Positions 54,472-64,000 of a stretch of DNA of 64,000 nt are shown piece after piece. Where the stretch lies: NCBI GenBank assembly GCA_030512335.1, contig JAULSU010000001.1:6386001-6450000 (forward strand). The letters run 5' to 3'. The notes below the pieces were generated by a model. The model ran no database searches. It had not been told where the DNA came from and was given only the letters and a program-made list of their open reading frames with translations. How positions within the stretch are numbered: the stretch's first letter is position 1; each line of letters begins with the position of its first letter. The stretch comes from Immersiella caudata. Lineage: Eukaryota; Ascomycota; Sordariomycetes; Sordariales; Lasiosphaeriaceae. A program made the translations under genes and the position numbers.

Positions 54472-57400
54472 ATGACGGACTACCAACGTGATGTATCCCA
54501 ATACAAGTACTCGGCCATGTCCAACCTGGTCCTCCAGGCGGACCGTCGTTTTGTCACAAGGCGAACCGATGAGGCGACCGGAGACCCCGAGTCGCTGGCC
54601 GGGCGCCTTTCGATCCGGGATATGGGATCAAGAGTGGCCAGAGACTCTGCGCCAAAGTCAAAGAAGACGGGCGCCATGCCAGATGTGGAGCGAGGCAGCT
54701 TGGGGGAAGGGGCCGATGTGCTGCAGCGCGAGAAGAGGAAAATGAAGGACGAGTCTGGCGCCAGGGCCGGTGGTATTTTGTCTAGCGCAGACGCCCTTAT
54801 CGAAGGAATCATCTACCGACCGCGAACACAGCCAACGCGCGACGCGTTCAACCTGATTTTGACCATCGTTGCTGAGCATCTTGGTGATGTCTCGCATGAG
54901 ATGGTTCGCAGCGCTGCCGATGCGGCTCTGCAGTATCTGAAGGACGATGACCTGAAGGACTTTGATAAGAAAAAGGAGATTGACGAGCTTCTGGGAGAAT
55001 CTATGAGCGCCAAACAGTTCAACGAGCTGGTAAATCTAGGGAAGAAGATTACAGATTACGACGCACAAGACGATGACGAAGATTTGGAAGATGCAGAGAA
55101 AGAGGGGGAGGACGAAATCGATGGTCGTCAGGGTGTTGCGGTCAACTTTGAGAATGACGAAGACGATGATGGCATGCTCGATATTGTGCGGGATGAGTCT
55201 TCTGAGGACGAGGATGAGGACGCAGACGAAGAACGCCCGGGGCTTGATGAGGTGGCCGAAGGTGGGGAAGCTGGCCAAGATCGCGATGAGGATGGGGCTG
55301 GGTTAGCAGATGGCGAAGCCATGGTTATCGACTCAGCCCCTGGTCGCAGGAAAGGCAAGACACAGGAGAAGAATTACATCCCAGCCCGCGAAATCGATGC
55401 GTACTGGCTCCAGCGACAAATTGGTCGCGTTTATCCTGATGCCCATACCCAGCATGACAAGTCATTGTCTGCCCTGCAAATATTGTCGGGGGAGCCTGAC
55501 GAGCCTGGTGGAGAGGAGAAACAGCTCCGAGATATCGAGAACGATCTCATGGAGTTGTTTGACTATGAGCACCACGAGCTCGTCCAGAAGCTAATAGAGA
55601 ACCGCGAAAAGGTTGTCTGGCTCACAAGGCTGGTCAGAGCGGAAAACCAGGAGGACCGTGATACCATTGAGCGGGAAATGGCCTCCGAAGGACTACGCTG
55701 GATTCTTGACGAGCTTCACGGCAAGACCAAGGATGACCAAAAGAAACCCAAGATGGAGATCAAGATGGACATTGACTCGGCCGCTTTCGCTCAGGGGTCA
55801 GCCGCAAAGCCTGAGCGTGCCGAAGGGCAGCTCGTGGGAGGTCTGCAGCCGAAAAAGCTGATCAACCTGGAGAATCTTATTTTCGACCAAGGAAACCACC
55901 TGATGACAAATCCCAAGGTCAGGCTGCCAGAAGGCTCAACGAAGCGGACGTTCAAGGGCTATGAAGAGATTCATGTCCCTCCGCCCAAGAAGCGCAACGA
56001 CCCCAGCGACGCCCATATCGCTGTAGCCGAGATGCCTGAATGGGCACAGGGCCCTTTTAGCACCACCAAAGCTCTGAACAAGATCCAGTCAAAGTGCTAC
56101 CCAGCAGCTTTCAAGGACGATGGTAACATGCTCATTTGTGCCCCAACTGGTAGTGGCAAGACAAACGTTGCCATGTTGACCATTCTTCGGGAAATTGGGA
56201 AGAACAGAAACGAGCGAGGCGAGATCGACCTCGATGCATTCAAGATTGTTTACATCGCCCCCCTGAAAGCCCTTGTCCAGGAGCAGGTTGGTAACTTCGG
56301 CAAGCGCCTGGAACCCTTTGGCATCAAGGTTTCCGAACTTACTGGCGACCGCCAGCTTACCAAACAACAAATTGCCGACACTCAGATCATCGTCACCACC
56401 CCTGAAAAATGGGATGTTATTACCCGAAAGGCTACCGATCTATCATACACCAACCTCGTCCGTCTCATCATCATTGATGAAATCCACCTTTTGCACGATG
56501 ATCGTGGCCCGGTTCTAGAGAGCATTGTGAGCCGCACCATGCGGCGAACTGAGCAAACGGGCGAGCCAGTGCGGATTGTCGGCCTCTCTGCCACCCTGCC
56601 GAACTACCGAGACGTTGCCAGCTTCCTTCGCGTTGATCCTCAGACTGGCCTGTTCCATTTCGACGGGTCATTCAGGCCATGCCCCCTGAGGCAAGAGTTT
56701 ATTGGCGTTACCGAAAGGAAGGCCATTAAGCAGCTCAAGACAATGAATGACATTACTTACAACAAGGTCATTGAGCATGTTGGTACCCATCGAAACCAGA
56801 TGCTGGTCTTCGTCCACTCCAGAAAAGAGACGGCCAAAACGGCAAAGTACATTCGGGACAAGGCACTAGAGATGGAGACGATAAACCAGATTCTCAAGCA
56901 CGATGCTGGCACTCGCGAGGTTCTGAGCGAGGCTGCCAACGCCGTGAACAATACCGACCTCAAAGATATTTTGCCCTATGGCTTCGGCATCCATCACGCC
57001 GGCATGAGCCGAGCTGACAGAACTGACGTGGAAGATCTGTTTGCAAGTGGCCACATTCAAGTTCTTGTTTGCACGGCTACCCTCGCCTGGGGTGTCAACC
57101 TTCCCGCGCACACGGTCATCATCAAAGGCACCCAGGTTTACTCGCCAGAAAAGGGTAGCTGGGTGGAGCTCAGCCCTCAGGACGTGCTGCAAATGCTGGG
57201 TCGTGCTGGACGGCCTCAGTTCGACACATACGGCGAGGGTATCATTATTACAACGCAAGCAGAGATGCAGTACTACCTCTCCCTCCTCAACCAGCAACTC
57301 CCGATCGAGTCTCAATTTGCCAGCAAGCTAGTCGACAATCTCAACGCTGAAGTTGTCTTGGGCAACGTTAGGAGTCGTGACGAAGGTGTCGAGTGGCTCG

Positions 57401-60400
57401 GCTACACATACCTCTTCGTTCGAATGCTCCGGTCTCCTGGCCTCTACAGCGTTGGCGCAGAGTATGAAGATGACGAGGCACTGGAGCAGAAGCGGGTTGA
57501 CCTGATACATTCTGCCGCCACCGTTCTTAAGAGGTCCAGTCTGATCAAATACGATGAGAAGACTGGAAAGCTTCAGTCCACTGAATTGGGCCGCATCGCC
57601 TCGCATTACTACATCACGCATGGTTCCATGGATACCTACAACAAGATGATCCAACCGTCTGTTGGTGACATCGAGTTGTTCCGCGTATTCGCGCAGAGCG
57701 CCGAGTTCAAATACATTCCCGTCCGCCAGGAAGAGAAGCTGGAGCTCGCCAAACTCCTCGCCAAGGTGCCTATCCCTGTCAAAGAGAGTCTCGAGGAGCC
57801 GACGGCCAAGATCAACGTCCTCCTCCAGGCTTACATCTCTCGCCTGCGGCTGGATGGTCTTGCCTTGATGGCCGATATGGTCTACGTCACACAATCCGCT
57901 GGACGTATTCTTCGGGCTATTTTCGAGATTACAATGAAGAAGGGTTGGTCCTCCGTTGCTAAACTTGCGCTGAACCTGTGCAAGATGGCTGAGAAGCGGA
58001 TGTGGCCGACGATGTCTCCTCTCAGACAGTTCCCCACCTGCCCTGCTGAGATCGTCAGGAAGGCAGAGAGAATCGAGGTGCCCTTCACCAGCTACTTCGA
58101 TCTCGACCCTCCCCGCATGGGTGAGCTGCTCGGTCTGCCTAAGGCTGGCAAGACGGTTTGTGCACTCGTGGCAAAGTTCCCTCGGGTTGAGGTTCAAGCC
58201 CAAGTCCAGCCCATGACCCGGTCAATGTTGCGCGTCGAACTTGCTATCACACCCAATTTTGAGTGGGATGTTGATGTCCATGGACTGGCTGAAAGCTTTT
58301 GGATTGTCGTCGAAGACTGTGATGGAGAGGATATCCTTTTCCACGACCAGTTCATTTTGCGCAAGGACTATGCAGAGTCGGAGACGAACGAACACATTGT
58401 GGAGTTTACGGTTCCTATTACTGAGCCGATGCCCCCTAACTATTTCATATCCGTCATCTCTGACCGCTGGATGCACTCCGAGACCCGCCTGGCGGTACCA
58501 TTCCAGAAGCTCATCCTCCCAGAAAGGTTCCCCCCACACACCGAGCTGCTGGACCTCCAACCCCTTCCCGTGGCGGCTCTGAAGGCCAAGGACTTCTCCG
58601 CGCTGTACCCGGATTGGCAATGGTTCAACAAGATCCAAACCCAAACCTTCAACTCTCTCTTCAACACAGACAATAACGTCCTGGTCTGTTCCCCCACCGG
58701 AAGTGGGAAGACCGTGTGCGCTGAGTTTGCCCTCCTGCGACATTGGGCCAAGGAGGATTCGGGGCGAGCGGTCTACATTGCTCCCTTCCAAGAGCTTGTA
58801 GATCTGCGGCTGCAAGATTGGCAGAAGCGGCTCGGTAACCTCCGAGGAGGCAAGGACATCGTGAAGCTCACAGGCGACACCACCGGTGATCTCAAGCTTC
58901 TCGAGCAAGGGGATCTGATCCTGGCCACTCCCATCCAATGGGACGTCTTGTCGCGACAATGGAAGAGGAGAAAGAATGTCCAAACCGTGGAGCTCTTCAT
59001 CGCAGACGAGTTACACATGCTTGGTGGCCAAATGGGATACGTTTACGAGATCATTATCTCCCGTATGCACTATATCCGCACACAGATTGAATCAGCTATG
59101 AGGATTGTCGGTCTCAGCGTGTCGCTCGCCAACGCCCGCGATGTGGGCGAGTGGATTGATGCTAAAAAGCATGACATCTATAACTTCAGCCCTCATGTCC
59201 GGCCCGTCCCTCTGGAGCTTCATATCCAGTCCTATACGATACCTCATTTCCCGTCTCTGATGCTGGCCATGGCGAAGCCGACCTACCTCGCTGTCAACCA
59301 GCTGTCCCCCGACCAACCATCAATCATCTTTGTGCCGAGCCGGAAGCAGACCAGAGCAACAGCACGAGACCTCCTCACAGCCTGCGTTGCTGACAACGAT
59401 GAAGACCGCTTCCTACACGTCGATGTTGAGCAGATACGCAAGCTTCTCGACAGGGTCCAAGAAGAAGCCCTCGCTGAGGCGCTGTCTCATGGTGTCGGTT
59501 ACTACCATGAGGCTTTGACTCAGAGCGACAAGCGAATCGTCAAGCACCTCTACAATAACGGAGCGATCCAGGTGCTGATCGCCTCGCGCGATGTTTGCTG
59601 GGAGCTTGACTGCACCGCTCACCTGGTCATCGTCATGGGGACCCAATACTTCGAGGGCAGGGAGCATCGCTATGTTGACTACCCTCTCAGCGAAGTCTTG
59701 CAGATGTTTGGCAAAGCTCTCCAGTCGTCTGCGGATGGCCGCGGTCGGGGAGTATTGATGCTCCCAGCCACCAAGCGGGAGTACTACAAGAAATTCCTCA
59801 ATGAAGCCCTGCCTGTCGAGTCTCACCTCCACAACTTCCTCCACGATGCGTTCGTCACGGAGATCAGCACCAAGATGATCGAGTCTGGTGAAGATGCTAT
59901 CAACTGGGCGACCTTCACCTACTTTTACCGACGACTTCTTGCCAACCCAAGCTACTACAGTTTGACAAACCCGACGCATGATGGCCTCAGTCAGTACCTC
60001 TCGGACATGGTCGAGACAACGCTGCGCGACCTCACCGAGTCCAAGATCATCGAGTTTGACGACGAGGACGGCACGGTCGCGCCGCAGAACGCCGCCATGA
60101 TTGCCGCCTACTACAACATCTCTTACATCACGATGCAGACGTTCCTGTTGTCCTTGACGGCAAAGACCAAGCTAAAGGGCATCTTGGAGATTGTGACATC
60201 GGCCACTGAGTTCGAATCAATCCAGATACGTCGACACGAAGAGGTTATCCTGCGCCGCATCTACGACAGCGTTCCCGTCAAGATGGCAGAGCCTGTTTAT
60301 GACTCTCCCCACTTCAAGGCATTTGTCTTGGTCCAGGCTCACTTCTCGCGGATGAACCTCCCGATTGATCTAGCCAAGGACCAGGAGGTCATCTTGACCA

Positions 60401-61110
60401 AGATCCTGAGTCTGCTGAGCGCATCGGTCGATATTCTGTCCTCAGATGGTCACTTGAACGCCATGAATGCGATGGAGATGTCACAGATGGTGGTTCAGGC
60501 CATGTGGGACCGCGACAGCCCGCTAAAGCAGATTCCCAACTTCACGCCAGAGGTGGTGAAGGTGGCAAACAAGTTTGGCATCAAGGATATCGACGACTTC
60601 ATGGAGAAGATGAATCCTGAGGAGAACCCCGACTACAGCGTGCTGGTCAGGGAGCTTGGGCTGTCGCAGGCCCAGCTTGTGCAGGCGGCCAACTTCACCA
60701 ACACCAAGTACCCCGACATCTCCCTGGATTTTGAAGTTGAGGATGAGGACAGCATTCACGCTGGCGAGCCTGCGTATCTCAAGATCAAGATCGAGCGGGA
60801 AGTTGACGAGGATGAAGAATTTGACCCCACCGTTCATGCGCCGTTCTACCCCGGTAAAAAGACCGAGAACTGGTGGCTGGTGGTTGGCGAGGAGAGCACA
60901 AAGATGCTTCTCGCAATCAAGAGGGTCACCATCGGGCGTGCTCTCAATGTCAAACTCGAGTTCACAGTACCTACGCCGGGCAACCACGACCTCAAGCTGT
61001 TCCTGATGAGCGACAGCTATGTCGGAGTGGACCAGGAGCCTGGCTTCTCGGTCAAGGTGGCCGAGGGAATGGATGTAGATGACTCGGAGGAGGAAGAGGA
61101 GAGCGACTAG
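54472..61110 (+). CDS. BRR2: U5 snRNP Ski2-like RNA helicase Brr2
   Basis: Brr2 unwinds U4/U6 snRNA to activate the spliceosome. A single exon of 2212 residues, close to the usual ~2150-2200. An acidic region at about 195-280 follows the N-terminal domain. The first helicase cassette has ICAPTGSGKTNVAML (about residue 558), DEIH in IIDEIHLLHDD (about 670), GLSATLPNY, then LGRAGRPQFDTYGEG and a Sec63 domain. The second cassette keeps VCSPTGSGKTVCAEF (about 1407) but has DELH in IADELHMLGG and GLSVSLAN in place of SAT, as expected for the regulatory, poorly active C-terminal cassette. A second Sec63 domain ends with an acidic DDSEEEEESD tail. The open 6.6-kb frame is intron-free, notable among these intron-rich neighbours. 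Confidence 0.97.
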   Translation: MTDYQRDVSQYKYSAMSNLVLQADRRFVTRRTDEATGDPESLAGRLSIRDMGSRVARDSAPKSKKTGAMPDVERGSLGEGADVLQREKRKMKDESGARAGGILSSADALIEGIIYRPRTQPTRDAFNLILTIVAEHLGDVSHEMVRSAADAALQYLKDDDLKDFDKKKEIDELLGESMSAKQFNELVNLGKKITDYDAQDDDEDLEDAEKEGEDEIDGRQGVAVNFENDEDDDGMLDIVRDESSEDEDEDADEERPGLDEVAEGGEAGQDRDEDGAGLADGEAMVIDSAPGRRKGKTQEKNYIPAREIDAYWLQRQIGRVYPDAHTQHDKSLSALQILSGEPDEPGGEEKQLRDIENDLMELFDYEHHELVQKLIENREKVVWLTRLVRAENQEDRDTIEREMASEGLRWILDELHGKTKDDQKKPKMEIKMDIDSAAFAQGSAAKPERAEGQLVGGLQPKKLINLENLIFDQGNHLMTNPKVRLPEGSTKRTFKGYEEIHVPPPKKRNDPSDAHIAVAEMPEWAQGPFSTTKALNKIQSKCYPAAFKDDGNMLICAPTGSGKTNVAMLTILREIGKNRNERGEIDLDAFKIVYIAPLKALVQEQVGNFGKRLEPFGIKVSELTGDRQLTKQQIADTQIIVTTPEKWDVITRKATDLSYTNLVRLIIIDEIHLLHDDRGPVLESIVSRTMRRTEQTGEPVRIVGLSATLPNYRDVASFLRVDPQTGLFHFDGSFRPCPLRQEFIGVTERKAIKQLKTMNDITYNKVIEHVGTHRNQMLVFVHSRKETAKTAKYIRDKALEMETINQILKHDAGTREVLSEAANAVNNTDLKDILPYGFGIHHAGMSRADRTDVEDLFASGHIQVLVCTATLAWGVNLPAHTVIIKGTQVYSPEKGSWVELSPQDVLQMLGRAGRPQFDTYGEGIIITTQAEMQYYLSLLNQQLPIESQFASKLVDNLNAEVVLGNVRSRDEGVEWLGYTYLFVRMLRSPGLYSVGAEYEDDEALEQKRVDLIHSAATVLKRSSLIKYDEKTGKLQSTELGRIASHYYITHGSMDTYNKMIQPSVGDIELFRVFAQSAEFKYIPVRQEEKLELAKLLAKVPIPVKESLEEPTAKINVLLQAYISRLRLDGLALMADMVYVTQSAGRILRAIFEITMKKGWSSVAKLALNLCKMAEKRMWPTMSPLRQFPTCPAEIVRKAERIEVPFTSYFDLDPPRMGELLGLPKAGKTVCALVAKFPRVEVQAQVQPMTRSMLRVELAITPNFEWDVDVHGLAESFWIVVEDCDGEDILFHDQFILRKDYAESETNEHIVEFTVPITEPMPPNYFISVISDRWMHSETRLAVPFQKLILPERFPPHTELLDLQPLPVAALKAKDFSALYPDWQWFNKIQTQTFNSLFNTDNNVLVCSPTGSGKTVCAEFALLRHWAKEDSGRAVYIAPFQELVDLRLQDWQKRLGNLRGGKDIVKLTGDTTGDLKLLEQGDLILATPIQWDVLSRQWKRRKNVQTVELFIADELHMLGGQMGYVYEIIISRMHYIRTQIESAMRIVGLSVSLANARDVGEWIDAKKHDIYNFSPHVRPVPLELHIQSYTIPHFPSLMLAMAKPTYLAVNQLSPDQPSIIFVPSRKQTRATARDLLTACVADNDEDRFLHVDVEQIRKLLDRVQEEALAEALSHGVGYYHEALTQSDKRIVKHLYNNGAIQVLIASRDVCWELDCTAHLVIVMGTQYFEGREHRYVDYPLSEVLQMFGKALQSSADGRGRGVLMLPATKREYYKKFLNEALPVESHLHNFLHDAFVTEISTKMIESGEDAINWATFTYFYRRLLANPSYYSLTNPTHDGLSQYLSDMVETTLRDLTESKIIEFDDEDGTVAPQNAAMIAAYYNISYITMQTFLLSLTAKTKLKGILEIVTSATEFESIQIRRHEEVILRRIYDSVPVKMAEPVYDSPHFKAFVLVQAHFSRMNLPIDLAKDQEVILTKILSLLSASVDILSSDGHLNAMNAMEMSQMVVQAMWDRDSPLKQIPNFTPEVVKVANKFGIKDIDDFMEKMNPEENPDYSVLVRELGLSQAQLVQAANFTNTKYPDISLDFEVEDEDSIHAGEPAYLKIKIEREVDEDEEFDPTVHAPFYPGKKTENWWLVVGEESTKMLLAIKRVTIGRALNVKLEFTVPTPGNHDLKLFLMSDSYVGVDQEPGFSVKVAEGMDVDDSEEEEESD

Positions 61111-61898
61111 AGGGAGTCAAGCAGGGCTCGGAAAGTGCCGAGGTGGCGATATCAAGGTTTTTTCTTGGGCAGTGTACGGTATAAAGGAACTTGGATGGGC
61201 AGAGTGCAAAATTATGTTTTCTTTCTGTTTGGCTCTTGGTGGCTCTAGACGGAATGCACTCTATGATTCTGTGTGCTAGGAAGTTGGCCCGGCTGAAGTC
61301 GGGAGTTGTGTGGGGTTTGGCCGTGGTTGTTGTTCAGGCTCTGGGGCGACGGGAACCACTATTTCCGCTTGGACCGGGGACGTGTCATCACGGGGCATCG
61401 CCGGCGGCAGCAGGGCGAGATGCTGGGTGCTGCGCGCGGTGCCTAAGGTAGCAAGGTAGAGAGGGTGCTTGGCATGGAGCGGGTTAGCGTCGTGGATCTG
61501 GCCTCTCTCTGGCTGTTGGCCGTGGCTGTGGTGAGGAGGAGGCAGGGCGACAGGCAGGAGAAGCTTCCACACCAGGCGCTCGGACCATGTCACTCGTGCT
61601 CACAGCAGCGCACTCCAATAATTTCTCTTGTTCGCGAATCCTGAAGAGAGAAAACTTCCGCAACCACCTTCCTTGTCAGAGCCGCGCATTGTGCCTTCTG
61701 CTCCCCCCCCATCCGCGCAATCCATCGCGATCCATCACTACGTGCCTCCCGACGCGCCCCCAATCGATTTTAATTCCCTCTGCACGCGAAGGACGCGTCG
61801 ACTTCGGCTCTTGCCGTGCAAACACTGAGCCCGTCCGGGGACACGGTTCCTGGTTCTGACATCACATACCCATAACCTCGCCGTCGCCACCCGGCACC
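61111..61898. other. Intergenic region between BRR2 and the PWWP protein gene
   Basis: The BRR2 3' flank and the promoter and leader of the PWWP gene. Frames are short on both strands; no other feature seen. Confidence 0.5.
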
Positions 61899-63955
61899 AT
61901 GTCTGACGAGACCGTCAACGCGCCCGTGCCCGCGCAAGAGGCTGCGCAGGAGCCTGCCGCCCAGAAGGAGGACGCGCCGATTGTTCCTGCCAAGTCTGCT
62001 GAGGAGGACGCCGCGCCCACCGAGTCCAAGCCTGCTTCCGAACCCGCCGATGCCAACGCAAACGCGACCGCACCTGCCGCCGAAGATTCCAGCAAGCCAG
62101 CTGACGGTACGGAGCTCCCGTCATCTCAATTCCTCGAGTTTTTGCCGTTTTTCCTCGAGCGCAAATAGCTAATCGCCCCTTTGTTGACAGACTCAGCCGA
62201 CAAAGCACCCGAAGCGCCAGCAGGGAAGGCCGACGTGGAGATGGCAGATTCTGCGCCGCCTGCGGAGGCACCCGCCGCCGATCCCGAGGACAGCTCAGCA
62301 CCAGCTCCCGCCGACGCAGCTGCTGCCGCCACGCCCGGCAAGGCCAAGACCCCCGCGAAGCGCAAGTCTGTCGGTGCTGCCGATGCCAAGGGCAAGAAGC
62401 TTAACAAGAAGGCCTCCAAGGCGCGCATCCTGCATCTCGACGCGCAGCCGGGCGATCACTACTTTGTGAAGCTCAAGGGCTTCCCTCAATGGCCCGTCAT
62501 CATCTGTGACGAGGACATGCTCCCAGCGTCCCTCATCAAGTCGCGACCAGTCACTGCCAAGCGCGCCGATGGCACCTATCGCGATGACTATGCTGACGGC
62601 GCCAAGAAGGCGGGTGACAGGACCTTTCCTGTCATGTATCTGTCCACCAACGAGTTGTAAGTGTTGATTTTCAGGCATAGGGTTGAAATAGGGTTCGGGA
62701 GCTTAAAGCTGATGCATCCACAGCGGTTGGGTGTCCAACTCGGATCTCATCGACCTCGACCCGACCACCGTCATGGACGTGAAGATGGACAAAATGAGAA
62801 AAGACCTCCAGATTGCACATGAATTGGCATCCCAGAACCACCCTCTATCTCACTACAAGGAGCTTCTCCAACAATACCAGGAGGACCTACTCGAGCAAGA
62901 GAAGGCGAAGGAGGCCAAGGCGGCGGCCAAGGCGACGCCCAAGGGCAAGAAGGCAAAGGCTGCTGTCGACGAGGACGGTGATGTCGATATGGACGACGCA
63001 GCGGACGAAGACGGCACGCCGGCAAAGGAGAAAAAGTCGGCTAAGAAGCGAAAGGCCGAGGATACTGCGGAGGTACGCTTTGGGAGGTGTTTGTCTGCCT
63101 GCGAGGTAACTAACAGTGATTCAGACTCCCGCCAGATCCGACTCTGTCAAGAAGCCAAAGATCAAGCTGACAATGAACTCGACGCCCAAGACTAACGGTA
63201 CAGCGGCGCCGAGTGCCAAGTCAGCAAAGACAGCAGAGCCCAAGGCCGCAAAGCCAAAGGCGAAGAAGGCCAAGGAAACAGAGGAGAAGAAGGCAGAGAA
63301 GGAGCCTGCCACGCCCAAGGAGCCTACGCTCACCGCTGAGGAGAAGCACCAGAGGAAGGAGGTGAGTACTTTCAGAAACTCAATCAATGGATCAAAGCTG
63401 ACAGCCCTTCAGAAAGAGGTTTTGTTCCTCCGACACAAGCTGCAAAAGGGACTCCTCACTCGCGATCAAGAGCCGAAGGAGGAGGAGATGAAATCAATGT
63501 CAGGCTATATCGGCACACTTGAGGAATACCCAGACCTCGAGGTCAGCATTATCCGAGCAACCAAGATCAACAAGGTGCTCAAGGCCATCCTTAAGCTTGA
63601 CAACATCCCCAAGGAGGCAGAGTTCCAACTGAAGCCGAGGTCGCAAACTCTCTTGGATAAGTGGAATAAGCTCTTGGCCAGCGATAGCACCCCCAGTGCC
63701 CCAGCTGAAGTGGCGAACGGCGTCAATGGAACCAAGGAAGCCAAGACTAACGGTGTCAAGGAGAAGAGCGAGGGAACCGAGGAGAAGCCCAAGGAAGAAT
63801 CCAAGGAAGAATCCAAGGGGCCCAAGGAGTCAGCCAAGGCTGACGATGCCACTGCGGCGACAGAGAGTACTTCCGGCGTTGCGACAGTAAGTGTTCTTTA
63901 GTGTCGGACGCAGTAGGAACTAAGCTAACAGTGGTAGACGACGGCTGCCGAGTAG
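61899..63955 (+). CDS. PWWP-domain chromatin protein with LEDGF/TFIIS-N-like domain
   Basis: A probable reader of methylated histone H3 that recruits partners to transcribed chromatin. Exons are 61899-62106, 62191-62656, 62724-63072, 63125-63361, 63413-63886 and 63938-63955. The last exon adds only TTAAE before the stop, and the intron 63362-63412 (51 bases) is stop-free. The product is 583 residues. After an Ala/Glu/Pro-rich N-terminus, the PWWP domain (about 150-245) has GDHYFVKLKGFPQWPVII and NEFGWVSNSDLIDLDP, the latter made by splicing. A Lys/Ala-rich linker follows, then a helical bundle at about 420-510: LFLRHKLQKGLLTRDQ, YPDLEVSIIRATKINKVLKA, LLDKWNKLL. This order matches LEDGF and fungal Pdp3-type proteins. 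Confidence 0.88.
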
Positions 63956-64000
63956 GGGCTCTAACAAGCAGCGATTGCGAGGAGTCAGGAAGGGATAAAT

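Overview
The window is nuclear DNA of a filamentous ascomycete (Pezizomycotina; gene content and protein style fit Sordariomycetes, though the sequence alone does not prove the class). The reasons are short introns of mostly 50-150 bases with GTRNGT-like donors and CTAAC/CTGAC branch points, genes on both strands with no operons, and fungal families such as LRG1, ERG26, DUF3074 and a ZafA-like regulator. I see no bacterial, viral, transposon, tRNA, rRNA or CRISPR feature. I assembled 24 genes by joining exons; about 46 introns are inferred from splice signals and reading-frame continuity.

Layout. 1-447: 5' end of the oligosaccharyltransferase gene STT3, running off the left edge. 1463-3360: divergent ribosomal protein genes uL29 (L35) and eL6 sharing a promoter with a long inverted repeat. 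4091-8385: Golgi SNARE GOS1, then the divergent mitochondrial pair ATP10 and BCKDH E2. 8386-16745: two long stretches without recognisable genes around a gluconokinase. 16746-23375: dipeptidyl peptidase III, a DUF3074 protein and a ZafA/Zap1-like zinc-finger regulator. 24439-30667: a small candidate myristoylated protein, the spliceosomal helicase PRP5 and a mitochondrial HMG-box protein. 31048-39823: a conserved unknown protein, the sterol enzyme ERG26 and the LIM-RhoGAP LRG1.

41425-49614 holds a membrane-anchored alpha/beta-hydrolase-like protein that seems to lack its nucleophile, two proteins of unknown function, and an eight-exon UBE2Z-like E2 with two UBC-like domains. 50901-63955 holds clamp-loader subunit RFC2, a coiled-coil protein, the U5 snRNP helicase BRR2, and a PWWP protein with an LEDGF/TFIIS-N-like domain.

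The genes are mostly housekeeping: translation, secretion and glycosylation, mitochondrial function, splicing (PRP5 and BRR2), replication and chromatin. I found no convincing new multi-gene system. The most informative observations concern gene structure: microexons of 12, 22 and 24 bases, an intron directly after a start codon with a second in-frame ATG at its 3' end, the promoter inverted repeat, a repeat-filled intron, and a likely pseudo-hydrolase. All exon boundaries are predictions and need transcript support.
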